Below, piece after piece: positions 52,535 through 62,524 of a stretch of DNA of 64,000 bases. Position numbers and translations under genes: made by a program. This DNA comes from Rhizobium mesoamericanum STM3625. GTDB lineage: Bacteria > Pseudomonadota > Alphaproteobacteria > Rhizobiales > Rhizobiaceae. The stretch is from NCBI RefSeq assembly GCF_000312665.1, contig NZ_HF536772.1, positions 3,053,045 through 3,117,044 of the forward strand, written 5' to 3'. Below the pieces are notes generated by a model. The model was not told where the DNA came from, did not search any database, and was given only the letters and a program-made list of their open reading frames with translations. Numbering within the stretch: position 1 is the first letter of the stretch; every line of letters begins with the position of its first letter.

Positions 52535-53384
52535 TACGATAGCACAGGGCATTCTGCTTGGTGGGCTCTATGCTCTCTTCGCGGCGGGGCTTAGCCTGGT
52601 CTTCGGCATCATGCGGCTGGTTAATCTTGCGCATGGTGATCTGATTGTTTTGGCAGCCTTTCTGATCTTGTCGCTCGTGTCCTTGCTCGGGCTTCATCCG
52701 TTTGTCGCCGCGCTTGTCGCGGCGCCTCTCATGTTCGCCGCCGGGTGGATCCTTCAGTACCACTTGCTCAACCGCACGCTCGGAAAGGATATCCTGCCGC
52801 CGCTGCTTGTTACTTTCGGTCTCTCGATCGTTATCCAGAACGGTTTGCTGGAAGGCTTTACGGCTGACAGCCGGCGGATTTCGGCAGGAGCTCTCGAGAC
52901 GGCATCCGTTTCGCTGGGGCCGATCAATGCCGGGGTCATGCCAATGCTTACCTTCTGCTCAGCGGTCCTCGTGATCGTGGCGCTGAACCAGCTGATCTAT
53001 CGCACGTCCGTCGGCCGGGCGTTCCGCGCGACGTCCGACGACCTGACCACGGCGGGACTTATGGGTATCCGGCCGCAGCGCATATTTGCGATGGCAACGG
53101 GACTTGCCATGGTGGTGGTGACCATCGCGGCGCTCTACCTGGGGACGCGCGCCAATTTTGATCCCACGTCCGGGCCTGCCCGGCTGATTTACGCTTTCGA
53201 AGCGGTCATCATCGGCGGCCTTGGCTCTCTATGGGGAACGCTGGCCGGAGGAATCATTCTTGGTGTCGCGCAGACGATCGGTGGGGCCATCAATCCGGAG
53301 TGGCAGATTCTTGCCGGACATCTCGCATTCCTTCTCGTCCTTCTGTTCAAGCCTCGTGGCCTTTTGCCGCGTGCAGTGGATTGA
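52521..53384 (+). CDS. LIV-type ABC transporter permease (LivH)
   Basis: The 287-residue membrane protein has the LivH features GGLYALFAAGLSLVFGIMRL at the start and the TM segments to RPRGLLP at the end. The ATG at 52521 lies nine bases after GGAG inside the livF end; an earlier ATG at 52515 is too close to it. It overlaps livF by 14 bases, so the genes are coupled. Confidence 0.9.
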   Translation: MNWLDTIAQGILLGGLYALFAAGLSLVFGIMRLVNLAHGDLIVLAAFLILSLVSLLGLHPFVAALVAAPLMFAAGWILQYHLLNRTLGKDILPPLLVTFGLSIVIQNGLLEGFTADSRRISAGALETASVSLGPINAGVMPMLTFCSAVLVIVALNQLIYRTSVGRAFRATSDDLTTAGLMGIRPQRIFAMATGLAMVVVTIAALYLGTRANFDPTSGPARLIYAFEAVIIGGLGSLWGTLAGGIILGVAQTIGGAINPEWQILAGHLAFLLVLLFKPRGLLPRAVD

Positions 53385-53389
53385 GCGTT

Positions 53390-54478
53390 ATGGAACAGTT
53401 GCTCGCACCGACCTTCAGAGTTGAGACCCGTACTGGCGCCTCCATGGCATTCGCCATCATCGCGGCGATCGTCGTCATCCTCGCCTTCCTGGCGCCACTT
53501 CTCGTTTCGCGGGGCGCCGTCCAGGACCTGTTCTTCATCCTCACGATGCTGGTGCTCGCACAATGCTGGAACCTGCTTGCTGGATATGCCGGTCTGATTT
53601 CCGTGGGCCAGCAGCTCTTCGTCGGATGCGGAGCTTACGCCATGTTTGCTCTCGTTAGCATATTCGGGCTTGATCCGGTGGCGGCAGTCATCATCGCGGG
53701 TCTCTTTGCGGCGCTCATCGCGGTGCCGACGGCCTTCTTTACCTTCCGTCTCTACGGCCCCTATTTCGCGATCGGCACCTGGGTCATCGCTGAGGTTGGT
53801 CGTCTGCTCTTTGCCCAGTGGAAGGCGCTCGGTGGTGGCACCGGCACATCTTTGCCGCATGACGCGACCCGTGACATGATCGGCGTCTGGCCGTTGAAAT
53901 CCTTGTTTCGCATGAAATCGGCACAAGCGGGCGATGCGCTGACCTATTGGCTCGCGCTGGCGCTCGCCTTAATCACCATCGGAGCCATCTACTGGTTGCT
54001 GCGATCACGCCATGGGCTGGGTCTTGCGGCTGTTCGGGACAATGAGCAAGCGGCACGCGCCGTTGGCGTCGATGCCCGGCGCATGAAGACAATGGTCTAC
54101 CTGACAGCGGCATTTCTGACCGGCTGCTGCGGCGCGCTGATTTACGTCCAAGAGCAGCGCATCTCGCCGGATGCGGCGTTCTCCGTGATCGACTGGACGG
54201 CGTATGTGATCTTCATCGTCGTCATCGGCGGCATCGGTACTGTCGAAGGCCCGATCGTGGGCGTCATCGTCTTCTTTCTGCTGCAGAACCTGCTTGCCGG
54301 CTATGGCTCCTGGTATCTTCTGATCCTCGGCCTGGTTGCCATTGTCACGATGCTTTTTGCGCCACGCGGGCTTTGGGGCCTGTTTTCCGACCGCACCGGC
54401 ATCCAGCTTTTTCCGGTCCGCCGAATTCTCAAGGGCGGACCTCTTGAACACAAACAAATGGGAGGGCCAAATGGCTGA
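53390..54478 (+). CDS. LIV-type ABC transporter permease (LivM)
   Basis: The 362-residue membrane protein has the LivM N-terminal extension, the NLLAGYAGLISVGQQLFVGCG loop region and the C-terminal FAPRGLWGLF. The start at 53390 lies five bases after the LivH stop; the frame open to 53231 is a shadow of livH. Its stop lies beyond the start of the flavoprotein gene at 54471, so importer and monooxygenase are translated in overlap. Confidence 0.92.
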   Translation: MEQLLAPTFRVETRTGASMAFAIIAAIVVILAFLAPLLVSRGAVQDLFFILTMLVLAQCWNLLAGYAGLISVGQQLFVGCGAYAMFALVSIFGLDPVAAVIIAGLFAALIAVPTAFFTFRLYGPYFAIGTWVIAEVGRLLFAQWKALGGGTGTSLPHDATRDMIGVWPLKSLFRMKSAQAGDALTYWLALALALITIGAIYWLLRSRHGLGLAAVRDNEQAARAVGVDARRMKTMVYLTAAFLTGCCGALIYVQEQRISPDAAFSVIDWTAYVIFIVVIGGIGTVEGPIVGVIVFFLLQNLLAGYGSWYLLILGLVAIVTMLFAPRGLWGLFSDRTGIQLFPVRRILKGGPLEHKQMGGPNG

Positions 54479-56225
54479 TATCACAACGGACGTACTCGTC
54501 ATCGGGACCGGCCCGGCGGGCTCGGCTACCGCCGCACTGCTGTCGACCTACGGCATCGAGAACATGGTGATCAATCGCTACCGGTGGCTTGCAAACACGC
54601 CGCGTGCGCACATTACCAATCAGCGCACGATGGAGGTGCTGCGTGATCTCGGGCGAGATGTCGAGGACGAGGCCTACATGTTTGCCGCAGAACAGGACCT
54701 GATGGGCGAGAACGTCTTCTGCACATCGCTGACGGGCGAGGAGATCGGCCGCATGAAGAGTTGGGGCAAGCATCCCCTGTCTCGCGCCGAACATCAGCTT
54801 TCCTCACCGAGTCTGATGAACGATCTGCCGCAAACCTTCATGGAGCCGCTTCTGTTTAAGACGGCCTGCTCGCGTGGCACACAGGCGCGCATGTCGTGCG
54901 AATATGTCGGTCACGAGCAGGATGCCGACGGTGTCACGACCACCTGTTTCGATCGGTTGACGAGCAGGGAGTTTACCGTCCGGTCCAAGTTCCTGATTGG
55001 CGCCGATGGTGGCAATTCAAGGGTGGCCGAGCACGCGGACCTTTCCTTCGAAGGCAAGATGGGTGTCGGCGGCTCGATGAACATCCTGTTCGAGGCCGAC
55101 TTGTCGCGACATGTCGCGCATCGGCCCTCGGTGCTTTACTGGGTGCTGCAGCCAGGCGCCGATGTCGGCGGCATCGGCATGGGGCTCGTGCGCATGGTCA
55201 GGCCCTGGCACGAATGGCTGATCGTCTGGGGCTACGATATCAATCAGCCGGCTCCTGAGGTAACCGAGGAGTTCGCCATCAAGGTCGTTCGCGATCTCGT
55301 GGGTGATCACGAACTTCAGCCGAAGATCAAGTCGGTCTCGACTTGGACCGTTAACAATATGTATGCGACGCAGATGTCGAACGGCCGCGTCTTCTGCATG
55401 GGAGATGCGACCCACCGGCATCCGCCGTCGAATGGACTGGGCTCGAACACGTCGATTCAGGATAGCTTCAATCTCGCATGGAAGCTGGCCATGGTGTTGA
55501 AGGGACAGGCCGGGCGCGGTCTGCTCGACAGCTACAACACCGAGCGTGCGCCTGTCGCCAAGCAGATCGTGACGCGGGCGAATAAGTCCATCGAAGAGTT
55601 CGGTCCGATCTTCAAGGCGCTCGGACTTCTGGATTCTGTCGATCCGGTAAAGATGCAGGAAAATATGGACGCCCGCTGCAACGATACGCCGGATGCGGAA
55701 AGGCAGCGCAAGGCGATCCGGGATGCGATCGCCTACAAGGTCTATGAGTTCGATGCGCACGGCGTTGAGATGAACCACCGGTACAGATCGAAAGCGATCC
55801 TCACTGACGGTCAGCCAGAGCCAGCCTTCGCGAAGGACCCTGAACTCCACTACCAGCCAACGACTTGGCCCGGCGCACGCCTGCCGCACGTCTGGCTGTT
55901 TAGCCATAGCGGCGAGAAAGTCTCTACCCTCGACCTGACTGGTCACGGCGTCTTCACCATTCTGACGGGCATCGGCGGCGACGGCTGGGTGGCGGCGGCC
56001 AAGGCGCTTTCAAAGGAGTTCAATATCCGGATCGCCACGCACGCAATCGGACCTCGCCAGGAATGGCAGGATCTCGTTGGCGATTGGGCCAACGCGCGCG
56101 AAGTCCGGGATTCCGGTGCCATTCTGGTGCGGCCGGATCATCACGTCGCCTGGCGTGCAGACGCGATCGTTTCCAACCCGGACGCCGAACTGCGCCGCGT
56201 TCTGAAATCCATCCTCGATAGGTGA
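54471..56225 (+). CDS. FAD-dependent phenol hydroxylase (TfdB/PheA type)
   Basis: The 584-residue protein is a class A flavin monooxygenase: dinucleotide motif GTGPAGSATAALLS at 12-25, the GADGGNSRV motif around D179, and the GDATHRHPPSNGLGSNTSIQ region with FAD-contacting D312. The C-terminal thioredoxin-like domain is present at about 480-584. TfdB-type hydroxylases act on phenols and chlorophenols; here resorcinol or another dihydroxybenzene giving hydroxyquinol is the likely substrate, inferred from the downstream dioxygenase. Its ATG overlaps the permease gene by eight bases. Confidence 0.85.
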   Translation: MADITTDVLVIGTGPAGSATAALLSTYGIENMVINRYRWLANTPRAHITNQRTMEVLRDLGRDVEDEAYMFAAEQDLMGENVFCTSLTGEEIGRMKSWGKHPLSRAEHQLSSPSLMNDLPQTFMEPLLFKTACSRGTQARMSCEYVGHEQDADGVTTTCFDRLTSREFTVRSKFLIGADGGNSRVAEHADLSFEGKMGVGGSMNILFEADLSRHVAHRPSVLYWVLQPGADVGGIGMGLVRMVRPWHEWLIVWGYDINQPAPEVTEEFAIKVVRDLVGDHELQPKIKSVSTWTVNNMYATQMSNGRVFCMGDATHRHPPSNGLGSNTSIQDSFNLAWKLAMVLKGQAGRGLLDSYNTERAPVAKQIVTRANKSIEEFGPIFKALGLLDSVDPVKMQENMDARCNDTPDAERQRKAIRDAIAYKVYEFDAHGVEMNHRYRSKAILTDGQPEPAFAKDPELHYQPTTWPGARLPHVWLFSHSGEKVSTLDLTGHGVFTILTGIGGDGWVAAAKALSKEFNIRIATHAIGPRQEWQDLVGDWANAREVRDSGAILVRPDHHVAWRADAIVSNPDAELRRVLKSILDR

Positions 56226-56232
56226 GAACATC

Positions 56233-57117
56233 ATGGAAGCACATGAGAAGGGCTTCTTTACAGAAGAAGATTCCGTCGCCGTCGTGACCGGCCGCAACGA
56301 GAATGCCAACGACGAACGCCTGAAACAGGTGATGGACGTCATCACCCGAAAGCTCCACGAAGCGGTGAAAGAAATCGAGCCGACACTAGACGAGTGGATG
56401 CAGGCCATTCTGTTCCTCACTCGTACCGGACAGATTTGCAACGAGTGGAGGCAGGAATTTATCCTGCTTTCGGATGTCCTCGGTGTTTCGATGCTGGTCG
56501 ACGCGATCAACAACCGGAAACCGTCGGGCGCCTCTGAAAGCACGGTGCTTGGTCCGTTTCATGTTGCCGACGCACCGGAGCTGCCGATGGGAGCGAACAT
56601 CTGCCTCGACCAAAAGGGTGAGGACATGGTCATCGAAGGCAGGATTTTGGATACAGACGGACGACCGGTCGCCGATGCGCTGCTTGATGTCTGGCAGGCC
56701 AACGACGAGGGCTTCTACGATGTCCAGCAAAAGGGCATCCAGCCGGACTTCAATCTGCGGGGCGTGTTCCGTACCGGGGCGGACGGACGCTATTGGTTCC
56801 GGGCGGTGAAGCCCAAATATTATCCGATCCCCGCCGATGGTCCGGTCGGGCAACTGTTGAAGGAACTGGGCCGCCATCCATATCGGCCCGCGCACCTGCA
56901 TTACATCATCAAGGCCGAAGGCTTTGAAACGCTGACCACCCATATCTTCGATCCCGACGATCCTTACATCAACTCCGATGCCGTGTTCGGAGTAAAGGAG
57001 AGCCTGCTTGCCAAATTCCGGCGGACGCGCGATCCCGAACGATCGAAACAGTATCAATTTGCCGGCGATTTCTGGGAGGTGAAGCACGACTTCGTCCTCG
57101 CACGGACAAAAAGATGA
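56233..57117 (+). CDS. hydroxyquinol 1,2-dioxygenase (copy 2)
   Basis: The 294-residue intradiol dioxygenase has Fe ligands Y162 (GFYDVQ), Y197 (KPKYYPI), H221 and H223 (RPAHLHY), at positions matching the Nocardioides hydroxyquinol enzyme. It cleaves 1,2,4-trihydroxybenzene to maleylacetate. It follows the hydroxylase by seven bases. With copy 1 at 47789 this makes two ring-cleavage genes for a single route. Which is dominant cannot be told from sequence, though copy 2 has the more canonical motifs. Confidence 0.9.
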   Translation: MEAHEKGFFTEEDSVAVVTGRNENANDERLKQVMDVITRKLHEAVKEIEPTLDEWMQAILFLTRTGQICNEWRQEFILLSDVLGVSMLVDAINNRKPSGASESTVLGPFHVADAPELPMGANICLDQKGEDMVIEGRILDTDGRPVADALLDVWQANDEGFYDVQQKGIQPDFNLRGVFRTGADGRYWFRAVKPKYYPIPADGPVGQLLKELGRHPYRPAHLHYIIKAEGFETLTTHIFDPDDPYINSDAVFGVKESLLAKFRRTRDPERSKQYQFAGDFWEVKHDFVLARTKR

Positions 57118-57304
57118 GGCGAGCAATGGGTAATCATTCAGACGATTGGCGGCCGCGTTAACCGATCGTCAACGCTGCCGAACGACTCCCTCGTCATTTG
57201 CTGGCAAACAGCGTGGGGGTTCGCCCAATGATGATTGCGCTATGCACAGGTCCGTCTATTTTGGCCAAGAGCGTTCAAGCGCAGGGCACAACCGGGCGGA
57301 GAAG

Positions 57305-57652
57305 ATGAAAGCGGCCTACCAGACGACCCTAGTGGTATTTGCAGTTCTTTTGCCGGTGGCAGCCTTGGGTCAGTCAGGCGGTTGGCAATCCGATGGCAGT
57401 GGCACGAGCACCTGGCATGTTTCGCCCTCGGAGGGCACCTGCAACGTCAGTCAGGCGCAGAACCGCGCTCGCCGGGCCGGTATCTACCGCACCGATCTGG
57501 TCTATCGTGATGAGAACGTCCTGACGCTAAGGGGATTGACCGAATGGGGCGATCGCCGGGAGATCACTTTCGCCAACATCCGAGGATGTCCCGAGGTTGG
57601 GTTTCAAGATATGCAGCAGAGCCAACCGGGAAAAGTGCCCACCAATCGGTGA
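57305..57652 (+). CDS. small exported protein, unknown
   Basis: The 115-residue protein has a signal peptide (ATTLVVFAV-type core LVVFAVLLPVAALG, cleavage near LGQ). The mature part contains a single Cys pair (GTCNVSQ and RGCPEVG) that could form a disulfide in the periplasm. No family was recognised. The start is probably the ATG at 57305, though an ATG at 57242 is in frame. It is not clearly linked to its neighbours. Confidence 0.6.
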   Translation: MKAAYQTTLVVFAVLLPVAALGQSGGWQSDGSGTSTWHVSPSEGTCNVSQAQNRARRAGIYRTDLVYRDENVLTLRGLTEWGDRREITFANIRGCPEVGFQDMQQSQPGKVPTNR

Positions 57653-58027
57653 CTACGCGCTGCTTGCCGGCAGGCGCCTGTCGGGATGTCTGCGATACAA
57701 TCCGTTCTCGCCTGTGATGTTGCCGTTGGAGTGAAGCGCAGCGGCTGAACGGCATGCCTTTGTGAGAAAGGATTGTCTTGGTGCTGATCGGACAAACGAC
57801 CTCACGAGGAATTAGTCCGGCCGTCGATCCTGGGCGCCATTAAAGAACGACGTATCCTACCGTAAAATACGTTGGGCGTTCCGCCCAATGCGCCTATGCT
57901 GCACCTGCTAACAATTTGTATCTAACAGCGCGAGCTGTTTCGTTCACAGAGTGGACGCATAGCGAGAATACTATCCCGAGCACAGGAACTTGATCCTCGA
58001 TGAGAGGGTGAACGAGGGAGCTTTGGC
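57653..58027. other. 375-base upstream region of the DUF3141-pta-ackA-fabI operon
   Basis: No gene is seen. A small hairpin (TTGGGCG, CGCCCAA) lies at 57872-57888. I looked for a Pho box of the CTGTCAT type because the related S. meliloti operon is phosphate-controlled, and did not see a convincing one. Confidence 0.5.
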
Positions 58028-60277
58028 ATGCGGTACTCTTCCTATCTTCCGACGGCCGGTTTCGCCGCTCAGTTTGGCCCAGCCGGTCTTGCCGTTGATT
58101 ATGCCCTGGATGCCGCTCAGCGCAGCGTGCTGTTCTGGGACGTCATGCGCAAGCGCGGTAACCAATACCGGGCTCATGCCGAAGCGACAGCGCCGCATGT
58201 TCTAAGTTTCACGCCGGAAGTTGTGCTAGATGGGCGCACGCTCGAGCGGCCCGTCAACTATGCGCTGGTTCGGATCGTCCCGCCTGAGGGAATAGTGGTT
58301 GATCAGAAACGCCGGCCGTTTGTTGTCGTCGATCCGAGAGCCGGACACGGACCAGGCATCGGAGGGTTCAAGGCAGACAGCGAAATCGGTGTGGCGCTGA
58401 GAGCCGGACACCCATGCTATTTCATCGGGTTTCTTCCACAGCCGGTGTCGGGACAGACAATCGAAGATATTGCGCTGGCGGAAGCGATCTTTCTGGAGAA
58501 AGTCATTTCATTGCATCCGCAGGCCGACGCCAAGCCCTGTGTGATCGGAAATTGCCAGGCGGGCTGGGCCGTCATGATGCTCGCTGCCATGCGCCCGGAA
58601 CTCTTCGGATCAATTATCGTCGCCGGCGCGCCGCTGTCCTATTGGGCTGGTGAGCGCGGCAAGTATCCGATGCGCTACACTGGCGGGTTGCTGGGTGGCA
58701 GCTGGCTCACAGCGTTGACGAGCGACCTTGGTCACGGACAGTTCGACGGCGCCTGGCTGGTTCAGAATTTCGAGAACCAGAATCCTGCCAACACGCTCTG
58801 GACCAAACAGTATAATCTCTACTCGAAGATCGACACCGAAGCGCCGCGCTACCTCGGCTTCGAGGAGTGGTGGGGCGGGCACGTCAGCCTGAACGCCGAA
58901 GAAATCCAGTTCATCGTCGATGAGCTTTTTGTTGGTAACAATCTCGCAGCCGGTCGTATCGAGGCATCCAGCGGCGAGGCAATCGATCTTCGCAACATTC
59001 GTGCGCCGATCGTGGTCTTCTGCTCCAAGGGAGACAACATCACGCCGCCTGCTCAAGCGCTGGGGTGGGTCCTTGATCTCTATGATGACGTGAATGAGAT
59101 AAGGTCGCATGGACAGACGATCGTTTACACCGTTCATGAAACCGTCGGTCATCTGGGGATCTTCGTGTCCGCGAGCGTTGCCCGCAAGGAGCACGGAGAA
59201 TTCTCCAGCAACATCGATCTGATCGATGCGTTGCCGCCAGGCCTCTATGAGGCGATTTTCGAAGCTAAGACCGATGAGACCATCGGCGGGGACCTCGTCG
59301 AGGGCGATTGGATCATGCGCTGCGAGGCAAGGACGCTCGATGATATCAGAGCGCTTGGCTGTAATAGCGCCGAAGACGACCGCCGCTTTGCAACTGTCGC
59401 CAAGGTGTCGGAAATCAACCTCTCGCTTTATCGGACGTTCCTCCAGCCTTTTGTCCGCGCGATGATACCCGAGTGGGCGACCGATCAGTTGCGCGAAACT
59501 CATCCGCTTCGGCTGCAGTACGAGCTGTTTTCCGACGTCAATCCTTGGATGGCGGCGATTGCAGACCTTGCCGTCGACGTTAAGGACGAGCGGCGCCCGG
59601 TCGCTGCCGATAATCCCTTCCTGGCGCTGGAACAGGCGCTCTCGCGGCAGATTGTTGCGGGGCTGGATGCATGTCGTGTAGGAATGGAGGCGTTGAGCGA
59701 AGCGACGTTTCTGTCCATCTATGGCTCTCCACTTCTGCAAGCGGCTGTCGGTATCGATCCATCCGACGCGAAGCCGCACCGGCGTGCCAGCAAGACCGGG
59801 CTTCATCGTCAAGTCCTCGAGGCGAAGATCGACGAACTCAAGGCGCAGATCGGCAATGGCGGGCTTCGTGAAGGCATGGCGCGCAGCCTGCTTTATGTCG
59901 CCATGGCAAGCGGGGCAGCTGACGAGCGTGGCTTTGCGGCGATCCGCCGGATGCGCAACGTCGAGGACGCGATGCCTGCAATGACGCTTTCGGAGTTTAA
60001 GGCGTTGATCCGTGATCAGTTCCTGATGCTGGTGATCGACGAGGAGGCTGCCGTGAATGCAATCCCCCGTCTGCTGCCGGCAGAGGAGGATGTTCGCCGG
60101 CAAGCGCTTTCTTCCGTCCAGCAAGTTTTGAATGCACGTGGGCCGCTTTCCGAAGAAGCTGAGCGGCGTTGGCAGAGGGTCGCCGGGCTCTTTGATCTTT
60201 CGCCAGAGCCGATCGCCGCACCTTCCTCGCCGCCGAAGAAACCGACCCCACTCAAGGCCGTGAGGCGTGCAAACTAA
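58028..60277 (+). CDS. DUF3141 domain protein (PHB-synthase-like alpha/beta protein)
   Basis: The 749-residue protein is DUF3141: an alpha/beta hydrolase core related to polyhydroxyalkanoate synthases, with VVDPRAGHGPGIGGFK near residue 100, GNCQAGWAVMMLAAM with the nucleophile-elbow Cys, and the conserved HETVGHLGIFVS. The C-terminal 300 residues are helical and low in recognised motifs. Its activity is unproven. It is the first gene of an operon with pta, ackA and fabI, and may act on acyl-CoA or storage polymers. Confidence 0.85.
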   Translation: MRYSSYLPTAGFAAQFGPAGLAVDYALDAAQRSVLFWDVMRKRGNQYRAHAEATAPHVLSFTPEVVLDGRTLERPVNYALVRIVPPEGIVVDQKRRPFVVVDPRAGHGPGIGGFKADSEIGVALRAGHPCYFIGFLPQPVSGQTIEDIALAEAIFLEKVISLHPQADAKPCVIGNCQAGWAVMMLAAMRPELFGSIIVAGAPLSYWAGERGKYPMRYTGGLLGGSWLTALTSDLGHGQFDGAWLVQNFENQNPANTLWTKQYNLYSKIDTEAPRYLGFEEWWGGHVSLNAEEIQFIVDELFVGNNLAAGRIEASSGEAIDLRNIRAPIVVFCSKGDNITPPAQALGWVLDLYDDVNEIRSHGQTIVYTVHETVGHLGIFVSASVARKEHGEFSSNIDLIDALPPGLYEAIFEAKTDETIGGDLVEGDWIMRCEARTLDDIRALGCNSAEDDRRFATVAKVSEINLSLYRTFLQPFVRAMIPEWATDQLRETHPLRLQYELFSDVNPWMAAIADLAVDVKDERRPVAADNPFLALEQALSRQIVAGLDACRVGMEALSEATFLSIYGSPLLQAAVGIDPSDAKPHRRASKTGLHRQVLEAKIDELKAQIGNGGLREGMARSLLYVAMASGAADERGFAAIRRMRNVEDAMPAMTLSEFKALIRDQFLMLVIDEEAAVNAIPRLLPAEEDVRRQALSSVQQVLNARGPLSEEAERRWQRVAGLFDLSPEPIAAPSSPPKKPTPLKAVRRAN

Positions 60278-60335
60278 CCAAGGACTGCGCAAAGGTCGAC
60301 GACTTGCCTCGTCCTTCAATAAGGAGCATGTGCAG

Positions 60336-61304
60336 ATGTCGGATTTGAACAGAATTGAGGAAGAAGCGGGTCGCCATGAGAAGTATGAGCGGCTGATCGC
60401 AAAGGCAAAACAGGTCCCGCAGATGCGAACGGTTGTCGCTCATCCCTGCGATGAGACGTCGTTGCGCGGCGCTGTCGAGGCGGCTGAGGTTGGACTGATG
60501 CGCCCGATCCTTGTCGGGCCGGGAGAGAAAGTGCGCGTCGTCGCAAAATCCCACGACCTTGATATCTCGGCGTTCGAACTGGTCGACGTGCCGCATAGCG
60601 ATGCAGCGGCGGCCAGGGCAGTAGAGATCATCCGCGAGGGCGGTGCAGACCTCCTGATGAAGGGAAGCCTGCACACGGATGAGCTCATGCGGGCCGTGAC
60701 CTCGTCCACTACTGGGCTTAGGACGGCGCGACGGATCAGCCATGTATTCGTCATGGATGTTCCAAACCATGCGGAAACGCTCTTCATCACCGATGCCGCC
60801 ATTAACATCGCGCCCGATCTCGACGCCAAACGCGACATCATTCAGAACGCGATCGATCTCTTCACGCAGATCGGTCTCGGCACGCCGCGGGTGGCAATCC
60901 TCTCGGCTGTCGAGACGGTCACATCGAAGATCCCTTCGACGATCGACGCCGCAGCTCTCTGCAAGATGGCCGAGCGCGGACAGATAACCGGCGGGGTTCT
61001 CGATGGACCGCTTGCCTTTGACAATGCGATCGATCCGGAAGCGGCACGAATAAAGGGCATTCAGTCGCCGGTTGCCGGCCACGCCGAGATCCTTGTCGTT
61101 CCAAACCTCGAGGCCGGCAACATGCTGGCGAAGAACTTGACCTTTCTCGCAAGGGCGGATGCGGCGGGCATCGTGCTAGGGGCGCGCGTTCCGATCATCC
61201 TGACATCGCGGGCGGATTCCGTCAGAGCACGTCTTGCCTCGTGCGCCGTTGCAGTCTTGCTTGCCGATGCGCGCCGTCGCACGGCACCGATACAAGGCGG
61301 TTGA
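60336..61304 (+). CDS. pta: phosphate acetyl/butyryltransferase
   Basis: The 322-residue protein has the PTA_PTB fold without the large N-terminal domain of E. coli Pta. Motifs include RTVVAHPCDETSLRGAVEAA near residue 30 and the IQGPLAFDNA-type strand read here as DGPLAFDNAIDPEAA. It makes acetyl phosphate from acetyl-CoA and phosphate. The ATG at 60336 has AAGGAG nine bases upstream. With ackA it makes ATP from acetyl-CoA. Confidence 0.88.
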   Translation: MSDLNRIEEEAGRHEKYERLIAKAKQVPQMRTVVAHPCDETSLRGAVEAAEVGLMRPILVGPGEKVRVVAKSHDLDISAFELVDVPHSDAAAARAVEIIREGGADLLMKGSLHTDELMRAVTSSTTGLRTARRISHVFVMDVPNHAETLFITDAAINIAPDLDAKRDIIQNAIDLFTQIGLGTPRVAILSAVETVTSKIPSTIDAAALCKMAERGQITGGVLDGPLAFDNAIDPEAARIKGIQSPVAGHAEILVVPNLEAGNMLAKNLTFLARADAAGIVLGARVPIILTSRADSVRARLASCAVAVLLADARRRTAPIQGG

Positions 61305-61308
61305 AACC

Positions 61309-62481
61309 ATGGATACAATCCTCGTCGTCAATGCCGGTTCTTCGAGCTTGAAATTCGAAGTGTTTTTGGTCGCGAGTTCGATGCAGCGACTAGTCAAGGG
61401 ACAGGTGGAGGGGATCGGCACTGCGCCGCACCTCACCATCAAAAGCGCCGGAGGCGAGCGGTTGACGAGCGAGAACTATCCGCTCGAAGCCGTTCCCGAC
61501 CTGCCGGCGGCGATGCGGCTCGTCGGGGAATGGTTACGGGAGAGGCAGGATGGGCGGCTGATCGCCGTCGGCCACCGCGTCGTCCATGGCGGCCCCAACC
61601 ATTCACGCCCGGCGCGCGTCAATGCGGAGTTGCTTCGCGAACTGGAGCAGTACGCGCCGCTGGCACCTTTGCATCAGCCCAACAATCTCGCGCCGATCCG
61701 TGTGCTGTTGGAACGCCAGCCACAGCTTCCACAGATCGCCTGCTTCGACACGGCCTTTCATCGCGGCCATGACCCTATGACGGACCACTATGCCATTCCG
61801 GCACACTATTTCGATGAAGGTATCCGACGGTATGGCTTTCATGGACTTTCCTATGAATATATCGCCGGAAAGTTGGGCGAGATCGCACCTGCCATTAGCA
61901 AAGGGCGGATTGTCGTTGCGCATCTGGGGAGCGGCGCATCGATGTGCGCGTTGTATCGAGGCGGGAGCGTCGAGAGCACGCTTGGCTTTACGGCTCTCGA
62001 CGGCCTGCCGATGGGCACGCGATGCGGCCAGATCGACCCCGGCGTGCTGCTCTACCTCCTGCAGCAGCATGGCATGACGGCACCGCAGCTGCAGGATCTT
62101 CTCTACAAGGAATCAGGTCTGAAAGGGCTTTCCGGCATCAGCAACGACGTGCGCGACCTGCTTGCCAGCGACGAGGCGGGCGCACGGCTCGCGCTTGACC
62201 ATTTCGTCCATCGCATAGGCCTCAACGCCGGCGCTCTGACCGCCGCGCTCGGCGGGCTGGACGCCTTTGTGTTTACGGCTGGCATCGGTGAAAATTCGCC
62301 GGCCATGCGTGCACGGATTGCCAAGAAGCTGGAATGGGTTGGCGCCTTCCTCGATCAGGCGCGGAACGAGGCCGGTGATCTGCTTGTCTCCAGCGACGAC
62401 AGCAAGGTGGCCATCTACGTCGTGCCGACGGACGAGGAACTGATGATCGCGCGGCATACGCTCGCGCTTATCGCGGCGTAG
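61309..62481 (+). CDS. ackA: acetate kinase
   Basis: The 390-residue protein has the acetate kinase signatures: VNAGSSSLKFEVF at the N-terminus, GHRVVHGGPNHSRP, FDTAFHRGH, and HLGSGASMCALYRG. It transfers phosphate between acetyl phosphate and ADP. The start at 61309 lies four bases after the pta stop. The pair gives overflow acetate formation or acetate activation, whichever direction conditions favour. Confidence 0.93.
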   Translation: MDTILVVNAGSSSLKFEVFLVASSMQRLVKGQVEGIGTAPHLTIKSAGGERLTSENYPLEAVPDLPAAMRLVGEWLRERQDGRLIAVGHRVVHGGPNHSRPARVNAELLRELEQYAPLAPLHQPNNLAPIRVLLERQPQLPQIACFDTAFHRGHDPMTDHYAIPAHYFDEGIRRYGFHGLSYEYIAGKLGEIAPAISKGRIVVAHLGSGASMCALYRGGSVESTLGFTALDGLPMGTRCGQIDPGVLLYLLQQHGMTAPQLQDLLYKESGLKGLSGISNDVRDLLASDEAGARLALDHFVHRIGLNAGALTAALGGLDAFVFTAGIGENSPAMRARIAKKLEWVGAFLDQARNEAGDLLVSSDDSKVAIYVVPTDEELMIARHTLALIAA

Positions 62482-62524
62482 GTCGCGTCAGACTGCAGGT
62501 TTTAAGACCGAAGAGAGGGCTGAT

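Noticed and set aside
57653..58027. Pho box upstream of the DUF3141 operon
   Set aside because: No pair of CTGTCAT-like units at 11-base spacing was seen by eye, so it was not annotated.
58610..60319. 569-residue open frame on the minus strand opposite DUF3141
   Set aside because: It is a shadow of the GC-rich DUF3141 gene. It has no domain, and the plus-strand protein has clear family motifs and a ribosome site.
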